42,152 nt of DNA from positions 1-42,152 of the forward strand of contig CANFLS010000023.1 of the NCBI GenBank assembly GCA_947447955.1, written 5' to 3'. Each line of letters begins with the position of its first letter. The first letter of the stretch is position 1. The position numbers and the translations under genes were made by a program. The DNA comes from Flavobacteriales bacterium. GTDB taxonomy: Bacteria > Bacteroidota > Bacteroidia > NS11-12g > UBA955. Below are positions 1-8,300 of this stretch, piece by piece. The notes beneath the pieces were generated by a model, which saw only the letters and a program-made list of their open reading frames with translations, ran no database searches and was not told where the DNA came from.

Positions 1-556
1 AATGTACATCGATATTATTTCCAACTGGTTTTCTATTATCTGTTTTAGTTTGAGATATAGCTTTTTTTGTACCCCTCACATTTTCCGAAAAAGATCGACC
101 GCCAATTGGTAATGTTTGTTTTCTTTCAGTTTCGTAATATATTAAAACTGAAGTTCTATATGATGCTCCCTTTTCCAAGGAATGCCCTCTATTGTCACCA
201 TAAAATTCATCTCCAGGAACTCCAAATATTTTGAATGGTGCGTAACTTCTAGTAATAATATAAATTGGATATAATCCACTTGCATCAACATAAATAATTG
301 GATTATTTGCAAAAGCAGAAAAGGGCGAACATTCAGGAACTTCGTGTTTTAAAGGGTCAACATTCCAACGTCTAACAATACGTGAGTCATATCCATATTC
401 GCCGAAGCTTAAATGACTTCCATTGCCTTTAATTTCATCGTCTTTCACATGTCCACCATACCCAAACCTAAACCCGCTACCAGCGCTGAAACTCCTTGAT
501 TTTATTGAACTACCAAAAGTAGATGATTTGGGGCGAGGTGAAGTTGGATTAGGCAT
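1..556 (-). CDS. RHS repeat-associated core tip, orphan, 3' end beyond window edge
   Basis: The 185 visible residues carry the conserved end of an RHS repeat-associated core: KDDEIKG at 38-44, YGYDSRIVRRWNVDPL at 54-69 and NNPIIYVDASG at 84-94. In RHS proteins this segment closes the toxin-enclosing shell and is followed by a variable, usually toxic, C-terminal domain. Here the variable part starts near residue 95 (YPIYIITRSYAPF...) and runs off the left edge, so its activity cannot be read. The frame has a stop about nine codons before the ATG at 556, so there is no RHS shell attached: this is an orphan tip and not a full RHS gene. Residues 7-15 (PRPKSSTFG) are encoded by a repeat found three more times upstream between small genes. 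I am sure of the RHS core identity. That it is a silent cassette used for recombination with a full-length RHS gene elsewhere is inference. Confidence 0.85.
   Translation of the reverse strand, partial: MPNPTSPRPKSSTFGSSIKSRSFSAGSGFRFGYGGHVKDDEIKGNGSHLSFGEYGYDSRIVRRWNVDPLKHEVPECSPFSAFANNPIIYVDASGLYPIYIITRSYAPFKIFGVPGDEFYGDNRGHSLEKGASYRTSVLIYYETERKQTLPIGGRSFSENVRGTKKAISQTKTDNRKPVGNNIDVH
515..538 (-). repeat. RHS hinge repeat, copy 1 (inside RHS tip)
   Basis: This is the plus-strand core AAAAGTAGATGATTTGGGGC plus GAGG. On the minus strand it encodes PRPKSSTF within the RHS tip. It is the only copy of four that still reads into an RHS core. Confidence 0.8.
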
Positions 557-577
557 TGGAGAATTTCTGATTTGATT

Positions 578-1171
578 TTATTCGTACTTTATTATTTTAA
601 AGAAATCAGACCGAATGTATGCAATTTCCATTAATTCGATGATTACAATTCCATATTTTGGATGAAACCAATATAGGGGACCATCATATTCAATAGTTTT
701 ATTTATGAGACCATCATTTTCAATAGTTTGATTCTGGTGAGTACTAAAAATAAAACAATTATTTATTAAACTCATTTCATTTGAATTTTCAGGTGAAATC
801 CAATAATTATTTTTCAGCAAAACAGATTCAATTTTGTTTTCTGATTCTATGAAAAACCTTTTCCAAATTCCAGAATCATGAATTAACCAACCTATACTAT
901 CGATCTTAAATTCAATGGACGCTGACTTCATAGAAAAATAGATAATATTATGGTCAATAAATGAATTTTCAAGATATTCTCTATTAATAATTACGTTTTT
1001 CCGTTTAATCCATTTAGGTATCTTAGATGTGTCTTGTAAAGTTTTATTAATTTGTTTAAAAACAAATGATTCGTCTTTTAAAATTTGACCCCGAACTTCT
1101 GGAAAGCCAATTAACAAATCACAAATTATACTAAAAAAAACAATTTTAAATAATTTCATTCTAATTTTCAT
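578..1171 (-). CDS. Small exported protein of the RHS array, candidate immunity protein
   Basis: This 197-residue protein resembles no family I recognise. The N-terminus has a short basic stretch and a hydrophobic segment (residues about 5-22) followed by RGQ, consistent with a signal peptide. The ATG at 1159 (MKLFKIVFF) would give a tidier signal peptide than the one at 1171. The rest is mixed alpha/beta with many Ile, Asn and aromatic residues and no membrane segment. It lies directly upstream of the RHS tip on the same strand, 21 bases away, and downstream of hinge repeat copy 2. In RHS and other polymorphic-toxin arrays, single small unrelated genes in this position are usually immunity genes for lost or displaced toxins. 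That role is inferred from context only. Confidence 0.7.
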   Translation of the reverse strand: MKIRMKLFKIVFFSIICDLLIGFPEVRGQILKDESFVFKQINKTLQDTSKIPKWIKRKNVIINREYLENSFIDHNIIYFSMKSASIEFKIDSIGWLIHDSGIWKRFFIESENKIESVLLKNNYWISPENSNEMSLINNCFIFSTHQNQTIENDGLINKTIEYDGPLYWFHPKYGIVIIELMEIAYIRSDFFKIIKYE

Positions 1172-1245
1172 TTTGTAATTTCTGTATCTAATTAGTAGTT
1201 TTTTCTTTTTATCAGTCCTTGATTTGAGGGATACTACAAACGACC

Positions 1246-1269
1246 AAAAGTAGATGATTTGGAGCGGGG
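1246..1269 (-). repeat. RHS hinge repeat, copy 2
   Basis: The core differs from copy 1 by one base in the first 20 (GGAGC for GGGGC). On the minus strand it reads KPRSKSSTFGRL then a stop. The flanking ACC before the core is also shared with copy 1. It separates two array genes. Confidence 0.8.
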
Positions 1270-1280
1270 TTTGAGGAAAT

Positions 1281-1904
1281 TTATTGTGAAAAAACTAAGA
1301 CAAATATTTTGAAATGAGAATCTCCATACCAATCATTTGGATACCAGAATAAAAATTCCTTTTTGAATAATATATCTTTAAGCGGTATATATGTTTGATA
1401 CTTATCTTTTGTATTGTAAATATTATGATCAACTGAATAAGTTAATCTTAAAGGTGGTCTTATAGCATGAAAAACTTTGAAGGTGTCATATTCTCCAATT
1501 TCAAAGACCACATTAAGTTGATAAGGCATTGAATCTTTTTTTAATATACACGGAATATCATTACTTTTATACACATGTGCTTTTTCTAAAAATGCTTCTT
1601 TTGCTTTTATGATTAAAGTGTGATTTTTATATTCGTCATATTTCTTCTTGTTTAATAAACTTAATTTACCATGATAATTCAAAATACTATCTTTAATTTC
1701 AACACTAACATTTTTAATAAATACTCCTTTTTTCAAAGCAACGTCATAATTTTCAGAGAATGACCTTTTGGGGGGATCATAAAGTGGATTTAATATATTA
1801 ATACAATTACATGGATTAATTGATATTACGCATGACGAAAAGCTACCACATAAACATATCAAAAATATAATAGAATTCCATTTAAAGTAATTTTTAATGT
1901 CCAT
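1281..1904 (-). CDS. Predicted lipoprotein of the RHS array, candidate immunity protein
   Basis: The protein is 207 residues from the ATG at 1904; an upstream in-frame ATG at 1931 would add nine residues. I prefer 1904 because it starts a compact lipoprotein signal (MDIKNYFKWNS, hydrophobic core, then SFSSC with the lipid-acceptor Cys). The mature part is Lys- and Tyr-rich and without recognisable domains. It is flanked on both sides by the RHS hinge repeat (copies 2 and 3), so it occupies the same slot as the other small array genes. A membrane-anchored periplasmic protein would suit protection against a toxin acting in the envelope, but that is inference from position alone. Confidence 0.7.
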   Translation of the reverse strand: MDIKNYFKWNSIIFLICLCGSFSSCVISINPCNCINILNPLYDPPKRSFSENYDVALKKGVFIKNVSVEIKDSILNYHGKLSLLNKKKYDEYKNHTLIIKAKEAFLEKAHVYKSNDIPCILKKDSMPYQLNVVFEIGEYDTFKVFHAIRPPLRLTYSVDHNIYNTKDKYQTYIPLKDILFKKEFLFWYPNDWYGDSHFKIFVLVFSQ

Positions 1905-2006
1905 GAAGCTATTTGTTTGAATTTTAACCATCGTTCATCATCAATCCACCCTCTTCTTCGATATTAAGGTTTTCTGTTTCAATGATAACAACTGCCGATT
2001 TAAACT

Positions 2007-2054
2007 TTAGTTGTTCTTTTTTTTAACTTTCTTGGTATCTAAATAAAATTTCAT
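2007..2054 (-). pseudogene. Truncated duplicate of the 5' end of the 2117-2683 lipoprotein gene
   Basis: On the minus strand an ATG at 2054 begins MKFYL exactly as the neighbouring lipoprotein gene (start 2683) does, then diverges and stops after 15 codons. The identity covers the sequence before the ATG and the first five codons, inside a 54-bp perfect duplication. The sequence beyond the break (down to about 1926) contains a stretch open in another frame with no start of its own, so it looks like debris. I read this as the remnant of a second lipoprotein cassette, mostly deleted by recombination between repeats. Confidence 0.6.
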
Positions 2055-2093
2055 ATTATTCAACTAAAAAGGAGATGATTTGGGGCGGGGTTT
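2040..2093. repeat. 54-bp direct repeat, left copy (with hinge copy 3)
   Basis: This 54-base segment is identical to 2669-2722. It covers the first codons of an MKFYL gene, the short leader and hinge repeat copy 3 (core 2066-2090). Hinge copy 3 reads PKPRPKSSPF then stop on the minus strand. Identity ends sharply on the gene side. Confidence 0.85.
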
Positions 2094-2116
2094 GGGGGAT
2101 GAATGGGCATGAGTTT

Positions 2117-2683
2117 TTAATGAACTATGCAAAAATTAGTTTGCTCATTCAGAATTAATGATTTTCTAGGTAGTGTAAAATGACCTTTTTTCTGGATAAT
2201 TGGCACAAGACCATCCCAGATTGAATTAAATGAAATATAATAACCATAAATCTCTTTTTTAGAAGAATTGAAACAAATGGAAATTTCAAATGGTTCACCC
2301 CAAAACATATTTTTAGGAAATTTATCTAAATAAAAAAAACGAAACGTATCTTTATTAAAAATTGTGGTATCGTAATGTAAATTAATTGGTAAATAATTAA
2401 ACATGATATTTTTACTTTTAATATTTGAGTAACCAATTAAAACAGAATCTTTCTTTACTGCCTGCTTGTCATTCATTAACAATTGGATTTTATTTAAAAG
2501 ATCTAATTTAACTAAAATTGCAAAATCTGGTTGTTTTTTGTTGTTAATTAAAACAGAATCACTAGAGACAATTAAAAGGCCATTGTTCAAATTAAATTCA
2601 AGTTGATTATTTTCATTAAACTTAGGAGAATTCTTTAGGTTACAACTTGAAAAAAGTACAAAAACAAATAAATAAAATTTCAT
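2117..2683 (-). CDS. Predicted lipoprotein of the RHS array, candidate immunity protein
   Basis: The protein is 188 residues from the ATG at 2683. A TTG three codons upstream is in frame but lies in the repeat. The N-terminus is a clear lipoprotein signal (MKFYLFVFVLFSSC). The mature protein is Asn/Lys-rich and beta-prone, with no family I recognise. The gene starts 12 bases after the hinge repeat core (copy 4), whose own 15-codon frame, MPFHLSKPRPKSSPF, ends at a TAG just before this gene. The 5' end of this gene is duplicated at 2040-2054. Function is unknown; immunity to an envelope-acting RHS toxin is the contextual guess. Confidence 0.7.
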   Translation of the reverse strand: MKFYLFVFVLFSSCNLKNSPKFNENNQLEFNLNNGLLIVSSDSVLINNKKQPDFAILVKLDLLNKIQLLMNDKQAVKKDSVLIGYSNIKSKNIMFNYLPINLHYDTTIFNKDTFRFFYLDKFPKNMFWGEPFEISICFNSSKKEIYGYYISFNSIWDGLVPIIQKKGHFTLPRKSLILNEQTNFCIVH

Positions 2684-2722
2684 ATTATTCAACTAAAAAG
2701 GAGATGATTTGGGGCGGGGTTT
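2669..2722. repeat. 54-bp direct repeat, right copy (with hinge copy 4)
   Basis: Identical to 2040-2093. It contains hinge copy 4 (core 2695-2719) and the start of the lipoprotein gene. On the minus strand the hinge lies in a 15-codon frame that begins ATG CCC, matching the MPNP start of the RHS tip at 556, which supports a common origin. Confidence 0.85.
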
Positions 2723-2752
2723 TGATAAATGAAAGGGCATGTAATCTATTTG

Positions 2753-3397
2753 CTAAAATTTAGATTTGTCAATTTTGTATTTGAATTTTCTTAAATAAAC
2801 TAAACATTTTTTTGAACCCAAAATATCCAAAAATACTTTTGTAGTTTGTTTTTTTAATTTTAAACGCCCAGTTATTTCAATTTCTCCACAATGGTTATCA
2901 AATATTACACGAAAATAATTGGTGCCGCTAATTTTCCCTCTTACTGATTCATTAAATGACAAAAATAAATTTCCGGAAATCACTACTATTCTTCGATTTT
3001 CAAAATAAAATCGAATACCATCCATAATAAAACTATCTCCTTTCATTCCTAATTTTACTTTTTTTTGGGACAAAATTTTACCTGACGGTAATATTTCATG
3101 AATATCGAATGAATCATAATTTTTGGTACATCCAATTACGAATGTATTTGAATTTTCGTTAAGTTTAATTTTCAATTTATTATGCAAAACAATTACTGAA
3201 TTTACAAAATATTGATTTGGTAAATATTGTATTTCATTAATATCTGAATAATGACTATAGAAATTAATTAATATTGAAGTATCAGTTCTTGAGACAATTA
3301 ACTTTGATTTTGATATGGTATCTAATAATTCTACCTGGCTTTTCACCATAAATGGAAATAAAAAAACTAAAAAATATAGAATTCGATTTTTTTTCAT
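2753..3397 (-). CDS. Small secreted protein of the RHS array, candidate immunity protein
   Basis: The protein is 214 residues with a clear Sec signal peptide (MKKNRILYFLVFLFPFMVKSQ). The mature chain is rich in Ile, Phe, Ser and Lys with alternating hydrophobic residues, as expected for a soluble beta-rich protein. There are no transmembrane segments and no motif I can name. Hinge copy 4 follows directly downstream. It is the second gene of the array after the promoter at 3966-3996. Its function is unknown; its size, export signal and repeat-bounded position match the other candidate immunity genes. Confidence 0.7.
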   Translation of the reverse strand: MKKNRILYFLVFLFPFMVKSQVELLDTISKSKLIVSRTDTSILINFYSHYSDINEIQYLPNQYFVNSVIVLHNKLKIKLNENSNTFVIGCTKNYDSFDIHEILPSGKILSQKKVKLGMKGDSFIMDGIRFYFENRRIVVISGNLFLSFNESVRGKISGTNYFRVIFDNHCGEIEITGRLKLKKQTTKVFLDILGSKKCLVYLRKFKYKIDKSKF

Positions 3398-3479
3398 CTT
3401 AATCCATTAATATATCTCTTTATTGTCTGTTTTGTTAAAATACCCTCACCTAAAAAACGATTTGATTTGATTCGCAAAA

Positions 3480-3875
3480 TTAGTTGTTAACCCATTTAAA
3501 AAATTTAAATACAATTTCTTTGATAAGTGAACGATTTACAATGCAATAAAAAAGGAAAATACACAACGACAATAAATTTAAATTGGGGGTAGAAATCGTT
3601 GCACTACCAAATTGAAAAAACCAAGAATAGGATATTGAATTAACCGTAAGCGTAATAAACGACAATAAAGAAACCAACAATACAATTCCAGTAATCATTA
3701 AGCCAGTTCTAAAGTTACAAAAATAAATAACCAAATTAGCGAATGTAAATACAACAGCTAAAATTTGTTTTATGGTTGTATATCCATCACCCTCAACCAT
3801 TAATAAATAACATGTATTACAAACTATTGACAATAATGCAACAAAAGGCAATATCCCTAAAAATTTAGAATTCAT
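3480..3875 (-). CDS. Small four-helix membrane protein, first gene of the RHS array
   Basis: From the ATG at 3875 this is a 131-residue protein with four hydrophobic stretches (roughly residues 5-25, 37-55, 58-80 and 97-115) and a basic C-terminus (KFFKWVNN), so an inner-membrane protein. The alternative ATG at 3896 adds seven polar residues. I prefer 3875 because a 23-codon leader frame (3872-3943) ends in ATGA exactly there, suggesting coupled translation. It is the first gene after a near-consensus promoter. Small polytopic proteins are a known form of immunity for membrane-targeting toxins, but nothing in the sequence proves this. No hinge repeat separates it from the next gene. Confidence 0.65.
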   Translation of the reverse strand: MNSKFLGILPFVALLSIVCNTCYLLMVEGDGYTTIKQILAVVFTFANLVIYFCNFRTGLMITGIVLLVSLLSFITLTVNSISYSWFFQFGSATISTPNLNLLSLCIFLFYCIVNRSLIKEIVFKFFKWVNN

Positions 3876-3965
3876 TTTAGTTTTTGTCTCCAACATTTAA
3901 GATGTAGATTGAGCTTCGCCACCTCAGTTACATGTTGCCACATCCCTAATACCGTAGTTGTAAAT

Positions 3966-3996
3966 CAAAGGTATAATTTTATTTAGAATTCACAAA
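3966..3996 (-). promoter_or_regulatory. Bacteroidota-type promoter of the RHS/immunity array
   Basis: On the minus strand TTTG (3996-3993) is followed by exactly 19 bases and TACCTTTG (3973-3966), a full match to the Bacteroidota TTTG-N19-TAnnTTTG promoter. Transcription would start near 3960 and read all array genes leftwards; no terminator-like hairpin was seen inside the array. Confidence 0.7.
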
Positions 3997-4096
3997 TAAA
4001 TTCGAAAACGACTTTTTTTCATTAATTAGTAAATTTCTATTTTTGCACAAACGAGGCAAACCTGAGATTATCCCTCAAAATGCAAATACAAAAAAA

Positions 4097-4125
4097 TGAG
4101 CCGATTCAGAAATTGAATCGGCTCA
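4097..4125. terminator. Bidirectional intrinsic terminator
   Basis: A perfect 12-bp stem TGAGCCGATTCA/TGAATCGGCTCA with a 5-base loop is flanked by a run of A on the left and T on the right, so it can work in both directions. It lies 34 bases past the stop of the 4159-4653 gene on the minus strand and ends the adhesin/TPM transcript. Confidence 0.85.
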
Positions 4126-4158
4126 TTTTTAAATATAAAGTTTAATTGTGCAATTTAC

Positions 4159-4653
4159 CTACCAACTGGCTCCTGCCCCGCCGCCATCAAATCCACCGCC
4201 ATCTCCGGAACTTGAACTTGAATCAGAGTCATCAGATGAACTAGAGCTCGAATTAGATCTGCTTTCTCTTTCACGCTCTTCCCTTTCTCGCTCTTCAATG
4301 CGATTTAATCTGCGTTGCTCTCGTTCGGCTTCAGACACAGTTTGGTCATTGTCATAATCGTCTTGCTCTTTTTTTAATCGCATTGTTTCCATTTGCATGG
4401 CGGCAACGTCAACACCCAAATGCTTAAGCATTTCAATTTTTCCTTCTTCATTGAGTGTTGGGTCATTGTTATCCATTCTCAGCATATTTTTAATTGCGTA
4501 TAAATCAATGTCTTTTTCTTTCAAATCCTTTACATTGTTTAAATTCAAGTCTAAGAATTTGGCTTTGTTTTTTTTACGCAAAGTTGTAGCCAAAAATCCC
4601 ATCAAAGTAATTGAAAGTATTTCGGTAATTAACAACATTAATGAAAAGCTCAT
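4159..4653 (-). CDS. Membrane-anchored protein with Gly-rich tail, partner of the TPM protein
   Basis: The protein is 164 residues. One N-terminal membrane segment (about residues 2-23) is followed by a basic stretch, a Glu/Arg-rich probable coiled coil (about 85-130), a Ser/Asp run and a C-terminus GGGFDGGGAGASW. Tails of the form GGGxxGGGxxGxW are typical of the C-termini of TPM (DUF477) and DUF2207 membrane proteins, where they usually sit on the same chain as the TPM domain. Its start overlaps the stop of the TPM gene by four bases (ATGA), so the two are translationally coupled. I infer that both make one membrane complex. The biochemical role of TPM proteins is not settled. Confidence 0.7.
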   Translation of the reverse strand: MSFSLMLLITEILSITLMGFLATTLRKKNKAKFLDLNLNNVKDLKEKDIDLYAIKNMLRMDNNDPTLNEEGKIEMLKHLGVDVAAMQMETMRLKKEQDDYDNDQTVSEAEREQRRLNRIEEREREERERESRSNSSSSSSDDSDSSSSSGDGGGFDGGGAGASW

Positions 4654-5309
4654 AAAACCATTTCTCCTTTCTCAATTTGTTTTAATTTTTTAGCACCTCT
4701 AATGTCATAACGCAGTGAATAAATTTGGATGGCAATAATAATCCATAAAATTAAATGGATAAAAAATGGAATCTGAAACCCTGTATTTTCTTTTGGAGCA
4801 GTAGTTTGATTCATCAATTCAACTTTGGGTGGCTCCTTCCCTTCTACCACATTCATAAAAGCCGAAATGGTAGCAAATATACCCGCATAATAATTGTCGT
4901 TTTTCGCATTTGGCACCCAATAAGTACGCAAGATTTCACCTGTTTTACCATCAGGCAAAACCCCTTGCAGCTTATTTGCCACTTGTACAAAAGCTTTGCG
5001 TTTTTTTACATTGATATAAAATACAATTCCATTATTCGAATCTTTGGTGCCTACTTTCCACGTTCTGGCATATAATAGTGACCTATCAAAAGGATCAGCT
5101 TCAGAATCATCTTCAATTACAACGGCAATTTTTGCAGTAGTTCTTTGATAATACATTTTCAGCATTGCATTTAATGTATCTTTTTGGGATTGACTTAGTT
5201 TTTTGGCAAAATCATGCACATGGCCTTTTGCAATTGGGATATCTGCGGTTGCAAACAGGTTGCAAGCAAATACCAAGTTAACAATGAGTAATAGTATATG
5301 TTTTTTCAT
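4650..5309 (-). CDS. TPM-domain (DUF477 family) secreted/membrane protein
   Basis: The protein is 219 residues with a signal peptide (MKKHILLLIVNLVFACNLFA). The TPM domain is at about 27-160, with family features such as VHDFAKKLSQSQKDTLN, KIAVVIEDD, WKVGTKDSNNGIVFYI and the LPDGKTGEILR region. One C-terminal membrane helix (about 175-197) and a basic cytoplasmic tail follow. TPM domains are periplasmic in this layout; phosphatase activity is reported for plant members, while a role in membrane-protein repair has been proposed for bacterial ones. It lies 22 bases after the giant adhesin gene with no terminator between them, so co-transcription is likely, and it overlaps the next gene by ATGA. 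The Gly-rich tail usual for this family is missing here and found on the next gene. Confidence 0.8.
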   Translation of the reverse strand: MKKHILLLIVNLVFACNLFATADIPIAKGHVHDFAKKLSQSQKDTLNAMLKMYYQRTTAKIAVVIEDDSEADPFDRSLLYARTWKVGTKDSNNGIVFYINVKKRKAFVQVANKLQGVLPDGKTGEILRTYWVPNAKNDNYYAGIFATISAFMNVVEGKEPPKVELMNQTTAPKENTGFQIPFFIHLILWIIIAIQIYSLRYDIRGAKKLKQIEKGEMVL

Positions 5310-5331
5310 TTTTTAATTGAATTGAGTTTGA

Positions 5332-8300
5332 CTAACGTAACAGATAAAAAACCAACGATTTGTTCACTTCAACATCGCGGTAAGCCGAACGGTATTGATA
5401 TTGATAGTTCAAAATATAAGCGCCACTCATGGCCTGATCTCCATTCGCGTTGCCATCCCATCCTGGTGAATTTAAATCACCTTTAAACAGGATTTCTCCC
5501 CAGCGATTGATAATTTGATATTTCAACCATGTAACGTTTGTGGTGACCGGTTTATAAAAGTCATTTTTGCCATCGGCATTTGGTGTAAATGCTGTTGGAA
5601 CAACTATGTGACAATCTTCATCGAGATAACCCACACGAATGGTATCTGAAATAGACCCACAGATATTTGTTACGTCTACAATGTAAGTCCCTTCTTTGTT
5701 AATTCTGCGGATTGGTGTGGTTATTCCATCTCTCCACTGATATGTAGAATTCCAAGATTTAACTTCAAATTCTAGAATTTCATTTTTGCAAATTGTGGTA
5801 TCATTGCCTAAGTCAACTGTTGGTTTTGGAAAAACCTGGGTATATTGAATACTGCTATCGGAACAACCGTTTACGGTTATTTTATATTTCACCGTATCGC
5901 CCCACAATACCATTGGAACAAATAAATTACCCAGCATATTGTGTCCCTCAAAAACACCACCCAGCGTATTTGGCACAATGGTTTCAAATGGATTTCCTTG
6001 GCAATAATATGTTTTCAACTTAGCGAAAGCCGGATCTGGCATTGGTTTCACATACACCAATTTGTATAAGGTATCAAAGCAATCAAAAACGTTTGACTGA
6101 ACCAATACGATTTTTTTAAAACCGGTATCTTTGAATTTGTAATTTACCGAATTGGGATCTGTATAGTTGTTGTTTTCAATTTTCCAATAGGTGTTTTTCA
6201 GTCCAAAACTATCGGTACTCACATTTGTAAACAAATAATCATTTTGACGCACACACTGAGCGCTGTCATTGATGAGCATTTTTGCTTTTGGTTTGGGATA
6301 AATCTGAATTATACGTTTTGCACTGTCAATGCAACCACTATCGGAATAAGTATAAAGAGTAATGGTTTCAATTCCCGTATAATTATAGTTTTTGCTGTGT
6401 TTAAATCCATTTCTAATGTCATTTCGCCCTAAATTGAAAATATATTGTACAATATTTCCTTTCGTAATGTTGCTGGTAGATTGGAATATAAATAAAGGAT
6501 TAGGCTCACATTGTCCGGTGTCGTTAATTTGGAAGGACGGATTTGAATTTGGATTTACCCAAACTTGTTTGTTCATAGAATCTTTGCAACCGAAGTCGGA
6601 AGTTGACACCATTTTGATTCTATAATTTCCAATTCGGGCATAAGAATGCGTGGTATTTGCGATTGAGGCAACCGTAGAATCTCCAAAATCCCAAAACGTT
6701 GAAAGGGTTCCTTTTTTGAGTTTCGTGAGATCTTGAAATTGGAAGTCTTGATTTTTGAAACATTTTCCTGCGTTATTGATTGAAAAGTTCACTTTAGGCA
6801 TAGACATCACTTCTACCATTTTAGAAATGGTATCGGTACATCCAAAATTGGTAATGGTAGATAGTTTCACTACATACGTAGTATCCTTCAAATAAAAATG
6901 CGAAGCATTGGGCGCGTTCATTGCAGCCCCATCGCCAAATTCCCATTTGTGGGCCATTGAACCATATTTGACAGTGGTTTTGTTGGTAAACACATATTTA
7001 TTCTGGTACAAGCATTGTTTTACCGCATTTATATCAAAATTTTCCATGGGTTTTGGGTAGGTTACAAATTGCTCAGTAACCGAATCCATGCAACCAAAGA
7101 TGCTTTTTTCTACCAACTTAATATCATAAATGGTATCTTTAGGGAAGAAACGAGTAAACGATTTTCCGTTGCTCTTGAATCCATCGCTGATTACCCAGCT
7201 AGAAGACAAACTTCCTTCGCCAATAGTTGACAGTGTTTTAAACACAAAGGATTGGTTGTTTACGCATTGTGTTGAATCGTTGGTGTTCAAATCAACCAAA
7301 GGCATGTCATTTACTTTGATCACATGTCCAACGGTATCTGTACAACCTTTTTCGGAAGTTGCCCTTAAAACGGGTCTATAAAATGCCCATTTTTTGTATT
7401 TATGGGTTGGTGATATGGTTGTGGATGTTGTGAAATCGTTAAACGACCAATTGTAGGTTAATGTACCTTTTCGAATACCCGATGTATTGGTGAAGATGTA
7501 ATTGTTTTGTCGGAGACATTGTGCACTGTCGTTTACAGCAAATGCAGGATTGGGTTTAGAATGAACGGTAATGATTCTGTATGCCGTATCCAAACAACCC
7601 TTATTGGAAGTTTCAATTAAGGCAATAACATGATTCGTGTCTGGTATAAAGTTGAAGGTAGTTGGCGACGCAAAATTATTTGTCCCTAAAAAGATCCAAC
7701 GGCGGGAAATACTGCCTAAGGGAATGGTTGAATTATCTGTAAATATAAAATTTTGATTGTTGATACATTGTGCGGTATCATTAATGGTAAACTTTGCCTT
7801 TGGCATTGGGTGTACCACAATTTGATTCAAGAAAGTATCAATACATTGGTTGTTAGATGTTGAAATAAAGGCCAACTTGAATGTTCCATAGTTCGGATAA
7901 ACATGAAACAAAAGAGGTGTCGCCGCTTGAACTGTATCCCCCCATGTTGTTTTGTAAGTCAAACTTCCATAATTGATTGTAGACTTTGGTGTTAATGTAA
8001 ATGCATTGGTTCTATAACACTGTGCACTGTCTTTTACAAAATATTTAGAAACCGGCATTGGCCATACAATCATGGTTTTTTTAATTGAATCTACGCAGCC
8101 GTTATTTGTAGTTGTAGTTAACTGGGCAAAATGCGTATTAAAATTGGGATATTTATTGTTTCCATTTACCGTAGTTTGGGTTTTTCCATCCGAATATTTC
8201 CAATTGTTTTTGGTAATGCTTCCATATTTTACTTTCGATGTATTTGTAAATTGGAAGTTGTTGTATCGCAAACATTGGTCGCTATCGTTGGTTGTGAAAG

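Noticed and set aside
4038-4045. TATTTTTG box on the plus strand
   Set aside because: There is no -33 element at proper distance and no plus-strand gene follows.
4148-4357. Plus-strand frame rich in Leu, Ser and Pro opposite the Gly-rich tail gene
   Set aside because: It is the complement of the Ser/Asp/Arg/Glu repeats of the coupled minus-strand gene, with no independent support.
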